Assembly: GCF_014397785.1 (NCBI RefSeq)
Contig: NZ_VZQQ01000002.1
Coordinates: forward strand, 124,001 to 188,000
Direction: 5' to 3'
DNA: 64,000 nucleotides
Origin: Paraburkholderia podalyriae
GTDB lineage: Bacteria; Pseudomonadota; Gammaproteobacteria; Burkholderiales; Burkholderiaceae
The notes beneath the pieces are model-generated. The model made no database searches, had not been told where the DNA came from, and saw only the letters and a list, made by a program, of their open reading frames with translations. Of the stretch, positions 1-8,096 are shown piece after piece. Within the stretch, counting starts at the first letter, position 1. Each line of letters begins with the position of its first letter. Made by a program: the position numbers and the translations under genes.

Positions 1-46
1 AGCGGCAGACTAACTGTCCGCCGTTCCGAACATATAGGAGCATCAA

Positions 47-1042
47 ATGGACGTCACGGTGATTTGGGCGGCGATCATTGCCCTTGGTCTGTTCATCTAT
101 GTGGCCCTTGATGGCTTCGATCTAGGGATAGGCCTCATCTTTCCATTTTTCCCCCTCGACGCCGAGCGCGATCTGATGATGCACTCGATCGCGCCTGTGT
201 GGGATGGCAATGAAACCTGGCTCGTCCTCGGCGGTGCGGCCTTGTTTGCAGCATTCCCAACCGTCTACTCGGTTGCTCTCTCGGCTCTGTATCTGCCGAT
301 CGTTTTTATGCTCGTTTGCCTGATCTTTCGTGGCGTGTCATTCGAAATCCGGGAAAAGGCAAATCGGACGAGGAATTTGTGGAACCTCGCGTTCATAGGC
401 GGCTCGGCCGGTGCGACGTTCTTCCAAGGCACGATCTTAGGGTCCTATCTGCACGGAATTCCCGTATCGAATGGCGTATTCTCCGGCGACCCGTTCTTCT
501 GGGTGACACCATTCAGCTTCTTTACCGGTATGGGCCTGATGGCGACCTATGCACTGCTTGGCGCCACCTTTCTCGTACTCAAAACCGAAGGTGATCTTCA
601 ACGCCGTATGCACAGACTTGTATGGCCACTGACTCTCGTACTCCTCGTCTTCATCGTCGCTGTAACTGTATGGACGCCGCTTGCGGATTCGCAGGTTGCA
701 TCGCGATGGTTTGATTCGAGCTTCCGGATCCGTCTTCATCCGGTACCGGTTCTGGTCGCGATCGTCGCCGTGTTGATGTTCAAGGCAGTCGTGCAGCGCC
801 GAGACAGCGCTCCATTCATACTCGCACTGCTTCTGGTTCTTCTCGGTTACATCGGCTTGCTTGTGAGCATCTGGCCGTTCGCCATCCCGAACTCGATGAC
901 GCTCTGGGAAGGCGCGGCACCTCATTCAAGCCTGACCTTTACGCTGATCGGTGCGGTGATCATCATTCCCATCATTCTGGCTTACACGACCGCTGGCTAC
1001 TGGGTATTCCGCGGCAAAGTTCACCGCGGCACGCATGACTAA
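47..1042 (+). CDS. cydB: Cytochrome bd ubiquinol oxidase subunit II
   Basis: The 331-residue product is subunit II of a cytochrome bd quinol oxidase, the inner-membrane complex that oxidises ubiquinol and reduces oxygen to water. The N-terminus runs straight into the family pattern, with a first membrane helix followed by ALDGFDLGIG and then WDGNETWLVLGG. About eight or nine hydrophobic segments follow, and the length is normal for CydB/CioB. An AGGAG site lies 8 bases before the ATG. Subunit I (cydA/cioA) should lie just upstream of the window. A tiny downstream gene (1066-1206) completes the operon. Whether this is a cyanide-insensitive (Cio) or classical bd enzyme cannot be decided from subunit II alone. 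Confidence 0.95.
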   Translation: MDVTVIWAAIIALGLFIYVALDGFDLGIGLIFPFFPLDAERDLMMHSIAPVWDGNETWLVLGGAALFAAFPTVYSVALSALYLPIVFMLVCLIFRGVSFEIREKANRTRNLWNLAFIGGSAGATFFQGTILGSYLHGIPVSNGVFSGDPFFWVTPFSFFTGMGLMATYALLGATFLVLKTEGDLQRRMHRLVWPLTLVLLVFIVAVTVWTPLADSQVASRWFDSSFRIRLHPVPVLVAIVAVLMFKAVVQRRDSAPFILALLLVLLGYIGLLVSIWPFAIPNSMTLWEGAAPHSSLTFTLIGAVIIIPIILAYTTAGYWVFRGKVHRGTHD

Positions 1043-1065
1043 TGATCTTATAAACGGAGAATGTG

Positions 1066-1206
1066 ATGCCAGAAAAAACTGAACATTGGAGCCGTCTATA
1101 CGGAACCCGAATGATGTGGTTTGTCATTCTGTGGTGCGTAGGGTTTGCCGCTGCCATGCTGACCGCGCTCCCATTCCGTCTTCTTGTCGCAGCCGCGATG
1201 CACTAA
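1066..1206 (+). CDS. DUF2474-like small bd-oxidase accessory peptide
   Basis: This 46-residue ORF starts 23 bases after cydB, with GGAGA placed 5 bases before the ATG. It has a short charged N-terminus (MPEKTEHWSRLYGTR), one hydrophobic helix (about residues 16-44) and ends in AAAMH. Size, position behind cydB and the single-helix topology match the DUF2474 / CydX-like small subunits that stabilise bd oxidases. The family assignment is from resemblance; stabilisation of the haem site is known for CydX and is inferred here. Confidence 0.75.
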   Translation: MPEKTEHWSRLYGTRMMWFVILWCVGFAAAMLTALPFRLLVAAAMH

Positions 1207-1299
1207 TAGACGGACGTCGCGTTGCAGAGAGTTCCGCCGCGACCACGATGCGCGCCGAGGCGTTCGCCGAAACTTGAACTGTTGCCCCTCAGTATCGAA

Positions 1300-1920
1300 T
1301 CAGGCTGAAACCGGTTTGCCATGGAGTTCCCACACGTTGGCGGGCGGGGCGTTTCGCCAGACAGTGCAAACCCTGCGCCAGACAAAATCCGCAGGCGCCG
1401 CAAATGGAGCGCGCAGCCGGTATGAGAACTGGACGAGGCGGCGCGCCTGGTCCGCACGCAAAACATCAGCCAGCGCGTCCACCGTTGGGCGCACAATCCT
1501 GGCCGGCAATGACCTGAAGGGCAAGCCCGACACGACTACCGTCTTCGGAGGAAGGTCGTGCAGCACGGAGACATTTTCGTGGAATGCGCCGGCGACCACC
1601 TGAGCATGAGGAAACCGCGCATGCAGGCCGTCAGCGAGTTGCTCCGACAGTTCGAATACAACCAGACGCGCCTCTGGATTACGATTCGCGAGTGCCTGGG
1701 TAATGGCGCCTGTTCCCCCGCCCACTTCGACAATTGCGTCAAAAGCCTCCGCCCCTTCAGCCATGGCAGCGGCGAGATATCGGGAAGACGGTGCAATAGC
1801 GCCGACAGACATAGGATCCTGCAACCAATGCCTGAGAAATTTAGCTTTCACGTTAGTCGAAAAGGGTAAAGGAGCGTATAGCCATCGCGCCAATCCATCA
1901 TTGTGCGCCGCCAGCCACAT
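1300..1920 (-). CDS. Class I SAM-dependent methyltransferase (phospholipid methyltransferase-like)
   Basis: The 206-residue protein has the Rossmann methyltransferase glycine motif VEVGGGTGAIT (about residues 65-75), the acidic ribose-binding end of strand 2 (VVFELSEQ) and a post-II motif VVSGLPF. The N-terminal segment FLRHWLQDPMSVGAIAPSS is typical of the group annotated as PmtA-like phospholipid N-methyltransferases or rRNA adenine dimethylase-like proteins. The substrate cannot be read from sequence. No Shine-Dalgarno site precedes the ATG at 1920, so the start could be slightly different, but conserved sequence begins by residue 20. It stands alone, convergent with the bd oxidase operon. 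Confidence 0.8.
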   Translation of the reverse strand: MWLAAHNDGLARWLYAPLPFSTNVKAKFLRHWLQDPMSVGAIAPSSRYLAAAMAEGAEAFDAIVEVGGGTGAITQALANRNPEARLVVFELSEQLADGLHARFPHAQVVAGAFHENVSVLHDLPPKTVVVSGLPFRSLPARIVRPTVDALADVLRADQARRLVQFSYRLRAPFAAPADFVWRRVCTVWRNAPPANVWELHGKPVSA

Positions 1921-2513
1921 TGGACGGCAACGGACGAGGTAGACCTCGGGCGGTCGCTATCACGCTCGGCACCGAGACGTCCGCAACCACGACGCGAAAA
2001 CACTGCGAGCGCGCCCTTGTCGATGCGCCGTCGGCAGATCCTTGCCGCCACTCACCGACTTCGCGGGGAAAAAGAGAGCCGGCCGGAGCCGGCTCGAAAG
2101 GTGGTTCCATTTGCCCACTTGAGGCGCATGGAACCGGCGGGGATCATTGTGATAACACCAGGTCGACGAAATCAGAATAGGCCGTTAGAACCACGAAGAC
2201 CATTGTACGAACGGTTGCGACAGTCCTTCGTGAGCATAGTGCTCTTATCCGTGTGTATATCATCGATGTGGTGACGGGAAGGCTCTGCCTTAGCAGGCCT
2301 CCCGCAAGTAGTTACCATCAACCCGTCATACGCAGGTACAAGGCAGTCGTTCATAAGCAGGGGCAATCTCTGCCGTTCGTGGAATTGTCTTGTTCGTCTT
2401 GCACGTCTAATCTGATTTCGCGGTGATGCATTTGCACGACGTCTGCAACAGACGCCGTTCTCCTTGCTCACCCGTTTTCCCTTCCTTATCACTCGACTCT
2501 GAAGAAAGACACT
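1921..2513. other. Intergenic region without a supported gene
   Basis: About 590 bases between the divergent methyltransferase and hdeA-like genes. Open frames here show no recognisable domain, no good ribosome site and arginine-rich shadow composition. The right end should hold the promoter of the HdeA-like gene; the only structured element noticed is the inverted repeat at 2440-2454. Confidence 0.5.
2440..2454. promoter_or_regulatory. Inverted repeat upstream of hdeA-like gene
   Basis: CGTCTG-CAA-CAGACG is a perfect 6-3-6 palindrome about 60 bases before the HdeA-like start codon. Its position suits an operator for an acid-stress regulator, but this is inference; a palindrome this short can occur by chance. 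Confidence 0.25.
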
Positions 2514-2840
2514 ATGAAAATAATCCTGATTGGAGCGTTCATGATGGGCTTAGGCCTGTCACCCATCGCGCTTGCGGAATCACCCACGAAAGTGCAACCA
2601 GGCCGAATGAAATGCGAAGACTTCGTCGCGCTGGACGACAATTTCAAGCCCGCATTGGTTTTTTGGGCCGCCGGCGTCGACCGGCTCGGTGTGAAAGAAA
2701 CGGATGAGCTCGTGGTGGACACCGCACGTCCTGTCGCCTTAGTCGTTGAAGAATGCAAGAAAACGCCGAAAGCATCATTCATGGGCAAGATAAAGCAGCT
2801 GGCCAGGTCGGGGAAGTTCAATCTTTACGACCACCACTAA
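2514..2840 (+). CDS. HdeA/HdeB-family periplasmic acid-stress chaperone
   Basis: A 108-residue exported protein: a signal peptide (MKIILIGAFMMGLGLSPIALA) is followed by a mature part with two cysteines, one in KCEDFVALDD and one in VVEECKKTP, the spacing expected for the single disulphide of HdeA. The FKPALVFWAAG segment also fits the family. HdeA proteins unfold at low pH in the periplasm and hold other proteins soluble. GAAGAAAGACACT precedes the ATG with a usable purine-rich site. No partner hdeB or hdeD is adjacent. Confidence 0.85.
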   Translation: MKIILIGAFMMGLGLSPIALAESPTKVQPGRMKCEDFVALDDNFKPALVFWAAGVDRLGVKETDELVVDTARPVALVVEECKKTPKASFMGKIKQLARSGKFNLYDHH

Positions 2841-3128
2841 CCGGATGCGCACTATCGATCCCATACAGATCGTCCTCTATACAAATGTATGAGATCCCTA
2901 CCGCTCGCGGAGGACCGTGCCAACCGTTCGTAGAATGTTTTTTTTGAGGTCGTCCGCCTATCTTGATTCCATGGACCGCGCGGTGTTTCAGTAACAGTCA
3001 ATCGGGTCAGTCCACATCCACCCGGCGCTGAAGCCCTTCCGAGACAGCGTGCATCTTCCCGGCGACAGCGAAGCGGGTACTGGTGTCGCCGATTTTTTGC
3101 CGCTTTTTCCAGTCCGACGGAGAATGCA

Positions 3129-3650
3129 ATGAGCAAACACACGTATGTATCGTCGCCCCCCGATGCTGCTCCGTCAGTACTCGCACGCGGCCGTAATCCG
3201 TCTTTGTCTGGCTCGCGGTACGTCGCCACGCCGGCGAACGAATACGCGTCGCGCTGGCTGCACATTACCTGTTCGCTCGGTGCTTGCAGTGGCGATCGTG
3301 ACGAGACCGCGCAGCCCGCGCGGTGCAGTCCGCGTCCCTCCCGCGCCCCTGCTCTGGAGATCGGTTACGGGCTCAATGCCACGATCGAGATTCTCGATCG
3401 GCCGAGCGCCGTATCGGTGGTCCTGTCATGGCGCGACCCGACCAGCTGCAATTATGGATATCAGACGTGGCAAAAAATGGTTGCGAGGCGGGTGGGAGTC
3501 TGCGCGCTGAGTGGCTTGCCGATACAAAGCAGCGATGCGATCTATCGACCGGGTCGAGGCCGCCGCAGGCCGTTGAATGCATCCGCGATGATCCTCGCCG
3601 TCTACATCGATTCCCCTCAACTCGCGCCCCGGCGGCCGTCGCGCGAGTGA
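3129..3650 (+). CDS. DUF3331 domain-containing protein
   Basis: The C-terminal half carries the DUF3331 signature: TIEILDRPSAVSVVLSWRD, then PTSCNYGYQTW, ARRVGVCALSGLPI and a closing AMILA. The domain is common in Burkholderia and has no established function. The conserved cysteines in SCNYG and CALSG suggest a small metal-binding or disulphide fold, which is inference. The N-terminal 70 residues look unconserved, so the true start may lie downstream; GGAGAATGCA before 3129 supports the given ATG. It lies 23 bases before the MbfA-like gene and may be cotranscribed with it. Confidence 0.75.
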   Translation: MSKHTYVSSPPDAAPSVLARGRNPSLSGSRYVATPANEYASRWLHITCSLGACSGDRDETAQPARCSPRPSRAPALEIGYGLNATIEILDRPSAVSVVLSWRDPTSCNYGYQTWQKMVARRVGVCALSGLPIQSSDAIYRPGRGRRRPLNASAMILAVYIDSPQLAPRRPSRE

Positions 3651-3673
3651 CCGCCAGAGCTCAAGGACATGTC

Positions 3674-4801
3674 ATGGCATCAATACACGAATTGAAACGA
3701 TATCGCGCGAACCTATCCGACGAACTTCATAGCGCTGAGTTGTACGAAGCCTTGGCGAAGGTTGAGGACAACCATGCGCGAAAAGAGATCTACGGCGAGC
3801 TGGCAAAATCGGAGCGTGAGCACGCACAGGTTTGGGCCGACAAGTTGAAGGTCAATGGCGACAGGTATCACGGGACCGGTCTTGCTGTAAAAACGCGCCT
3901 GATGAAAGCGCTCGTACGGCTGATTGGCGCAGGTTTCGTGCTGCCCACATTAGCTGCTGCCGAGTATGCGGATCGCGACAAGTACCAGGGCCAGCCAGAC
4001 GCTGGCAGCATGTCGGCCGACGAACATCGCCACGCGGCCGTCGTTCAGCAGCTCGCCAGCGGTGGCGACCCGAAAATGTCACAAGGGGCACGCATCGCAG
4101 CGGCAGAACCCTGGCACAAGGGCGTATCGTCAGGCAACGATCTGCGCGCCGCCGTACTGGGTGCGAACGACGGACTGGTTTCCAATTTCTGCCTCATTAT
4201 GGGCATGGCTGGTGCGGGAACCGGCAATAGGACGATCCTCTTTACGGGGCTGGCCGGGTTGATCGCCGGAGCGTGCTCGATGGCGCTTGGTGAATGGCTG
4301 TCCGTGACCAACGCGCGTGAACTGGCTAGCAACCAGATTGCCAGGGAGGCCGAGGAACTCGAGACCACCCCTGAGGCGGAAGAGCACGAGCTCGTGCTCA
4401 TTTACCGCGCTAAAGGTCTCGATGCGGATGAGGCAAAGCGTGTCGCATCACAAATGATGCGTGACAAAGATAATGCGCTTGATACATTGACACGTGAGGA
4501 GCTAGGTCTGGACCCGGCGGATCTAGGCGGAAATCCGTGGTCGGCAGCGGGGGTGTCCTTCGGTCTTTTCTCGGTGGGGGCGATCTTTCCAACGATGCCG
4601 TTCTTGTGGACTCACGGCTTCAGCGCAATCGTTCAGTGCATCGTGCTAAGCACTTTGGCTTTGGCTTCCATCGGCGTATTCACGTCACTTTTTAACGGAC
4701 GTAGCGCCCTTTTTTCGTGTCTCCGTCAGGTGGTCATCGGTCTTCTGGCCGCAGGATTTACGTTCGGTGCCGGCCACTTGCTTGGTGTCTCGATTTCCTG
4801 A
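3674..4801 (+). CDS. Ferritin-like/VIT1 fusion iron exporter (MbfA-type)
   Basis: The 375-residue protein joins two domains. Residues 1 to about 130 form a rubrerythrin/ferritin-like helical bundle with SAELYEAL and an EREH motif (ExxH) expected to bind a di-iron centre. From about residue 155 there is a VIT1/CCC1 transporter domain starting at DLRAAVLGANDGLVSN, with charged EEHELVLIYRAKGL and several membrane helices to the end. This is the MbfA architecture, which exports ferrous iron or manganese across the inner membrane under iron or peroxide stress in rhizobia. I chose ATG 3674 because the domain begins at once and the longer upstream frame codes for DUF3331 in another phase. Iron-dependent regulation is likely, but no clear Irr or Fur site was found. 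Confidence 0.88.
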   Translation: MASIHELKRYRANLSDELHSAELYEALAKVEDNHARKEIYGELAKSEREHAQVWADKLKVNGDRYHGTGLAVKTRLMKALVRLIGAGFVLPTLAAAEYADRDKYQGQPDAGSMSADEHRHAAVVQQLASGGDPKMSQGARIAAAEPWHKGVSSGNDLRAAVLGANDGLVSNFCLIMGMAGAGTGNRTILFTGLAGLIAGACSMALGEWLSVTNARELASNQIAREAEELETTPEAEEHELVLIYRAKGLDADEAKRVASQMMRDKDNALDTLTREELGLDPADLGGNPWSAAGVSFGLFSVGAIFPTMPFLWTHGFSAIVQCIVLSTLALASIGVFTSLFNGRSALFSCLRQVVIGLLAAGFTFGAGHLLGVSIS

Positions 4802-4888
4802 ACCTGAACGGCGGTCGAGCCGGCGTCGATGCACCTGCCCAACCGGTATCCGGCATCGATGCCCGGCAGATCGGACCCTCGAGTGCCT

Positions 4889-5431
4889 TCATTCGTCGAG
4901 GTTCCATCCCATTAGCCCTGCGAGTCGCGAGGTTGTTTCCATGCGCCTGCCAATACCGCGCATCGAGGACGACATGACACGGATAGCTTGCGTTCGCGCA
5001 TCGGCCCAAGTGCAGAACACGATAACGAAAGCAGTCTTGCCGGTGCATTCGATCAGAGACAACAGCGAAATCGCGACGGAGTGCTTGAACTCGAACGGGA
5101 GTCCGGGTGCGATGGCCAATACGCTCGTGCCGCAAATAAAGGCGAAAATTCCGCGGGCGAAACGAACGTCCGCAATGGCCGCAACGCCCACGGCGATGAT
5201 GATCAGTTTCGCCACGACAAGCTCCAACAGCCAGGTATCGCCGCTCGATGCGCCGCACTCGAACGGCGCTTCAATCAACGACCATCCACAGATCGCGAAA
5301 GTCAGCGCTGTTACGGTCCGGCCGGGCGGCAAATGTGACGCGTCCGCTTCCGTCTGAATCGGCAAATATTCTGCAAAGAACCTGTTGCGATCCACGACGT
5401 CGCTAGCGCGTGCTATCTCTTTCATATCCAC
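4889..5431 (-). CDS. Small integral membrane protein of unknown function
   Basis: An 180-residue protein with four hydrophobic stretches, including TALTFAICGW, LLELVVAKLIIIAVGVAAI and GIFAFICGTSVLAIAPGLPF. I do not recognise a named family. The start is set at GTG 5431 because AGGAG sits 8 bases before it; the ATG two codons later has poorer spacing. The last 30 residues are arginine- and methionine-rich and may be an unconserved tail. It is convergent with the MbfA-like gene and divergent from the response regulator at 5783. Confidence 0.6.
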   Translation of the reverse strand: MDMKEIARASDVVDRNRFFAEYLPIQTEADASHLPPGRTVTALTFAICGWSLIEAPFECGASSGDTWLLELVVAKLIIIAVGVAAIADVRFARGIFAFICGTSVLAIAPGLPFEFKHSVAISLLSLIECTGKTAFVIVFCTWADARTQAIRVMSSSMRGIGRRMETTSRLAGLMGWNLDE

Positions 5432-5782
5432 GAGGCCTTCTCCTGTTGGCGATGCCGGTGAAAAATGGACGCATGCCTGGCTCAACTGATTCGCCCGCCA
5501 GTCAATGAGAGCGACGTACCCGCGCCGTACGAACGCCTGCGTCGTGCAATGAAGATACGCGCGCCTGACTGGCAAACCCATCCTATGAACGGTTGGCGCC
5601 GCTGCCGCATAGACGTTGCGAACTCATACCTGCGTATAGCTCGCCAAATACGACGGAGTGCGGTACCGTGCGTTCCAGGACGCGCCGATTTACCGAAAGT
5701 GGTTCATGTCTTCGCTCGGCGCGCTTCCAGGCACGCGATGTCCAACGTCACCGCGCACTTTGTCGATTCGGAAGGGGAAGGG

Positions 5783-6451
5783 ATGATTTTGGAGCCGCAT
5801 TCGACGTCGACCCGCAGCGCCGGCGGCAGCAAGCCATCTGTGGTTTATGTGGTCGACGATGACGAGGCCGTTCGGCTCGCGCTGGGCGCCCTGCTTCGGT
5901 CAGTCGGGCTACGCGTCGAGACTTTCGGATCGTCGCACGAGTTTCTCGCCTTCGAGAAGTACGACGCGCCCAGTTGCCTGATTCTCGACGTCAGGTTGCG
6001 CGGCGAAAGCGGCCTCACCTTTCAGGAAGAAGTGGCGAAGAGCGGCCTGCAAATGCCGATTCTGTTCATGACAGGCCATGGCGACGTGGCAATGTCCGTC
6101 AAGGCCATGAAAGCGGGAGCGCTCGACTTTTTTTCGAAGCCCTTTCGCGATCAGGACATGCTGGACGCAGTCTCGAATGCGTTGACGCGCGATGCGGCGC
6201 GCCGCGCTGCCGAACAATCCATCGCGGCGCTTCGGGCCTGCTACGGCTCGTTGACATCGCGGGAGCGAGAGGTAATGGGATTCGTGGTGGCCGGCCTGAT
6301 GAACAAGCAGATCGCCTCGGAGATGAATCTTAGCGAAATCACCGTGAAGATCCATCGCGGACAGGCAATGAAAAAAATGGCGGCGCGTTCCGTAGCAGAT
6401 CTCGTGCGAAAGGCGCAAGCCCTCGGGATCGAGCCGCATCACCTGAAGTGA
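5783..6451 (+). CDS. FixJ/NarL-family response regulator
   Basis: The 222-residue protein is a two-domain regulator. The receiver (residues 20-135) has the acidic pocket VVDDDEAVR, phospho-acceptor Asp69 in LILDVRLRG, the MTGHGD switch threonine and the SKPF lysine. The output (about 155-218) is a LuxR-type helix-turn-helix with LTSREREVMGFVVAG and MNKQIASEMNLSEITVKIH. ATG 5783 follows a GGAAGGGGAAGGG purine run and comes just before the receiver. It probably takes phosphate from the giant sensor kinase at 8097, with the single-domain receiver at 6562; this pairing is inferred from proximity. Confidence 0.92.
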   Translation: MILEPHSTSTRSAGGSKPSVVYVVDDDEAVRLALGALLRSVGLRVETFGSSHEFLAFEKYDAPSCLILDVRLRGESGLTFQEEVAKSGLQMPILFMTGHGDVAMSVKAMKAGALDFFSKPFRDQDMLDAVSNALTRDAARRAAEQSIAALRACYGSLTSREREVMGFVVAGLMNKQIASEMNLSEITVKIHRGQAMKKMAARSVADLVRKAQALGIEPHHLK

Positions 6452-6561
6452 TCTTGATCCTTCCGTGACGGTGTGCGCGCGGTCCGCCCCGCTTCTGCTC
6501 GGTACGTTCTCATTTGAAGGATCCAACTCGCTGCTTCGTGCACTCCCGAGCGCTTGACACG

Positions 6562-6954
6562 CTATGAGCCGCCGGACGCGAGAGTCAGGCAGTGTGCCAG
6601 GGCGGCGGTGTCGACGGGCTTCTCAAGGAACGCCAGCACACTGTTCGCCTCGATTTTTGCCTGGATTTTCGCCTGCAGAACAGCGGTCGGAAAGGCTGTC
6701 ATCAGGATGGTGGGCGGAGCGCACCCGAGTTCCAGCAGGCGATCGTGCAGATCGACGCCGGACATGCCCGACATGATCACGTCGGAAATCAGACATGCCG
6801 TTTCTGCGATGCTCGCGGACGCCAAAAACTCCTCAGCCGACGCGAAGACGCGCGTGTTCCAGCCTAACGAACGAATCAGGCTCGCGGTGGCAAGGCGGAC
6901 GGCCTCGTCGTCGTCGACAATGGAAGCAATCCGGGGGACACGTAACTGGCTCAC
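6562..6954 (-). CDS. Single-domain (CheY-like) response regulator receiver
   Basis: A 130-residue protein made only of a receiver domain: ASIVDDDEAVR, Asp58 in LISDVIMSGMSGVDLH, the MTAFPT switch and LEKPVD lysine. There is no output domain. The sequence is closest in style to FixJ receivers rather than chemotaxis CheY. The start is GTG 6954, preceded by GAGGGTAGAG. It converges on the full-length regulator at 5783 and lies near the sensor kinase at 8097, so it may be a phosphate sink or relay for the same pathway. Confidence 0.88.
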   Translation of the reverse strand: MSQLRVPRIASIVDDDEAVRLATASLIRSLGWNTRVFASAEEFLASASIAETACLISDVIMSGMSGVDLHDRLLELGCAPPTILMTAFPTAVLQAKIQAKIEANSVLAFLEKPVDTAALAHCLTLASGGS

Positions 6955-7152
6955 CTCTACCCTCGGGGAATGGGGCGCAACGGACGGAGCGCGGACATGC
7001 AGGCTCCGCCCCTATGCGCTAGTGGACCAAGCGTAGAGCACAAACCGGTGGACGAAAATCATACGAATGTATGAGTACGAGCGCCCCGGCTCGGGTGCCA
7101 TCCCCACCATCTAAAAGCCGCTGGCGGCAGAAACTCAATACGCAGGTTGCCT

Positions 7153-7839
7153 TTATGAAAGGCGACGTAACTTTGAAGGATCGAGAGCGGGCAACTTCAT
7201 GGCCGCAATTTTCGCCGCCTCGCTTGCGGGCACACCCAGCGCTCTTAGAATGGAAGCCGCGAGCGCAGACGCATGCTTAGGACCCGTCTTCCCCAGCAAT
7301 ACTGACCGGATGCCCATCAAGCCCGAGCCCAGTATGACGTCGGCGCCTACCCGTTCGGCATCGATCAAGAACCGCTTCGACTTTACGCCCTCCCGAACGT
7401 CGCGGGTCAATTCCCGCGCCATGCTGTCCCCGAGAGGACCGGCTCCGAGGCCGATGCGCAGGATCACCCATCCCCAGATTGCATCGTCTGCTGCCCGCTG
7501 AACGAAGTAGCGAACGGCGCATGCCATTCGTTGCGCGGGATCGGGCATTGCGGCCGTCAATTCGACAATATGCAGATTGAGCTCCTCAGCCAGGTCTGTC
7601 GCGACCGCCGTCAACATGTCCTCGCGCGTTTGAAAGTGGTTATAAAAGGTGCCCTTCGCGAGCCCCGCCTTCGCCATGAAGTCGTCGATGCTCGCGTTAT
7701 CCGGGCCCTTTTCAGCGAGAACCCTGATGCCGGCCTCGATTAGCAAAGCCCGCGTACGGGCACGACGCTCGCGCCCAATTTCCGCTCGCCTGGCCAATTG
7801 CGCCGGCGCCATTCCTGTCTTTTCGCCTGAACTCTTCAT
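7153..7839 (-). CDS. TetR/AcrR-family transcriptional regulator
   Basis: The 228-residue protein carries an N-terminal TetR helix-turn-helix: RARTRALLIEAGIRVLAEKG, then ASIDDFMAKAGLAKGTFYNHF. The remaining ligand-binding part is family-variable. I start it at ATG 7839 (GCGGAGACG just upstream) rather than at an ATG 30 codons earlier, because the earlier stretch is not TetR-like and runs through the presumed promoter. It is divergent from the sensor kinase gene and may repress itself; its ligand is unknown. Confidence 0.88.
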   Translation of the reverse strand: MKSSGEKTGMAPAQLARRAEIGRERRARTRALLIEAGIRVLAEKGPDNASIDDFMAKAGLAKGTFYNHFQTREDMLTAVATDLAEELNLHIVELTAAMPDPAQRMACAVRYFVQRAADDAIWGWVILRIGLGAGPLGDSMARELTRDVREGVKSKRFLIDAERVGADVILGSGLMGIRSVLLGKTGPKHASALAASILRALGVPASEAAKIAAMKLPALDPSKLRRLS

Positions 7840-7906
7840 CGTCTCCGCGAACCACTTAACAGATCGTTCCCCGATTCTAAGGGACACCGAGCATTTGGAC
7901 AATAAA

Positions 7907-7917
7907 GTCATTTTGAC
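7907..7917. promoter_or_regulatory. GTCA-TTT-TGAC inverted repeat upstream of tetR gene
   Basis: A short dyad in the AT-rich stretch between the TetR gene and the sensor kinase, about 70 bases upstream of the TetR start. Autorepressor sites often sit here, but TetR operators are usually longer, so support is weak. Confidence 0.2.
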
Positions 7918-8096
7918 TATAATGTACATATTGAAGTATGGGTGAGGCCGCCGAAACAGGGGTATTCGTCCTTTTCCCTTCCGTGGCTTGGCCGTCGTGG
8001 CGGCAACGGAGTGCTTACCCTATGCAGCAATTTAACGAAGTTAGCGGGACAGGCGGCCTCGCGGCAGAGTGCGGCAGATAAGTAACCCTCCTATAC

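Noticed and set aside
1903..2274. 123-codon plus frame between the methyltransferase and HdeA-like genes
   Set aside because: Arginine-rich, no ribosome site, overlaps the methyltransferase start region and has no similarity.
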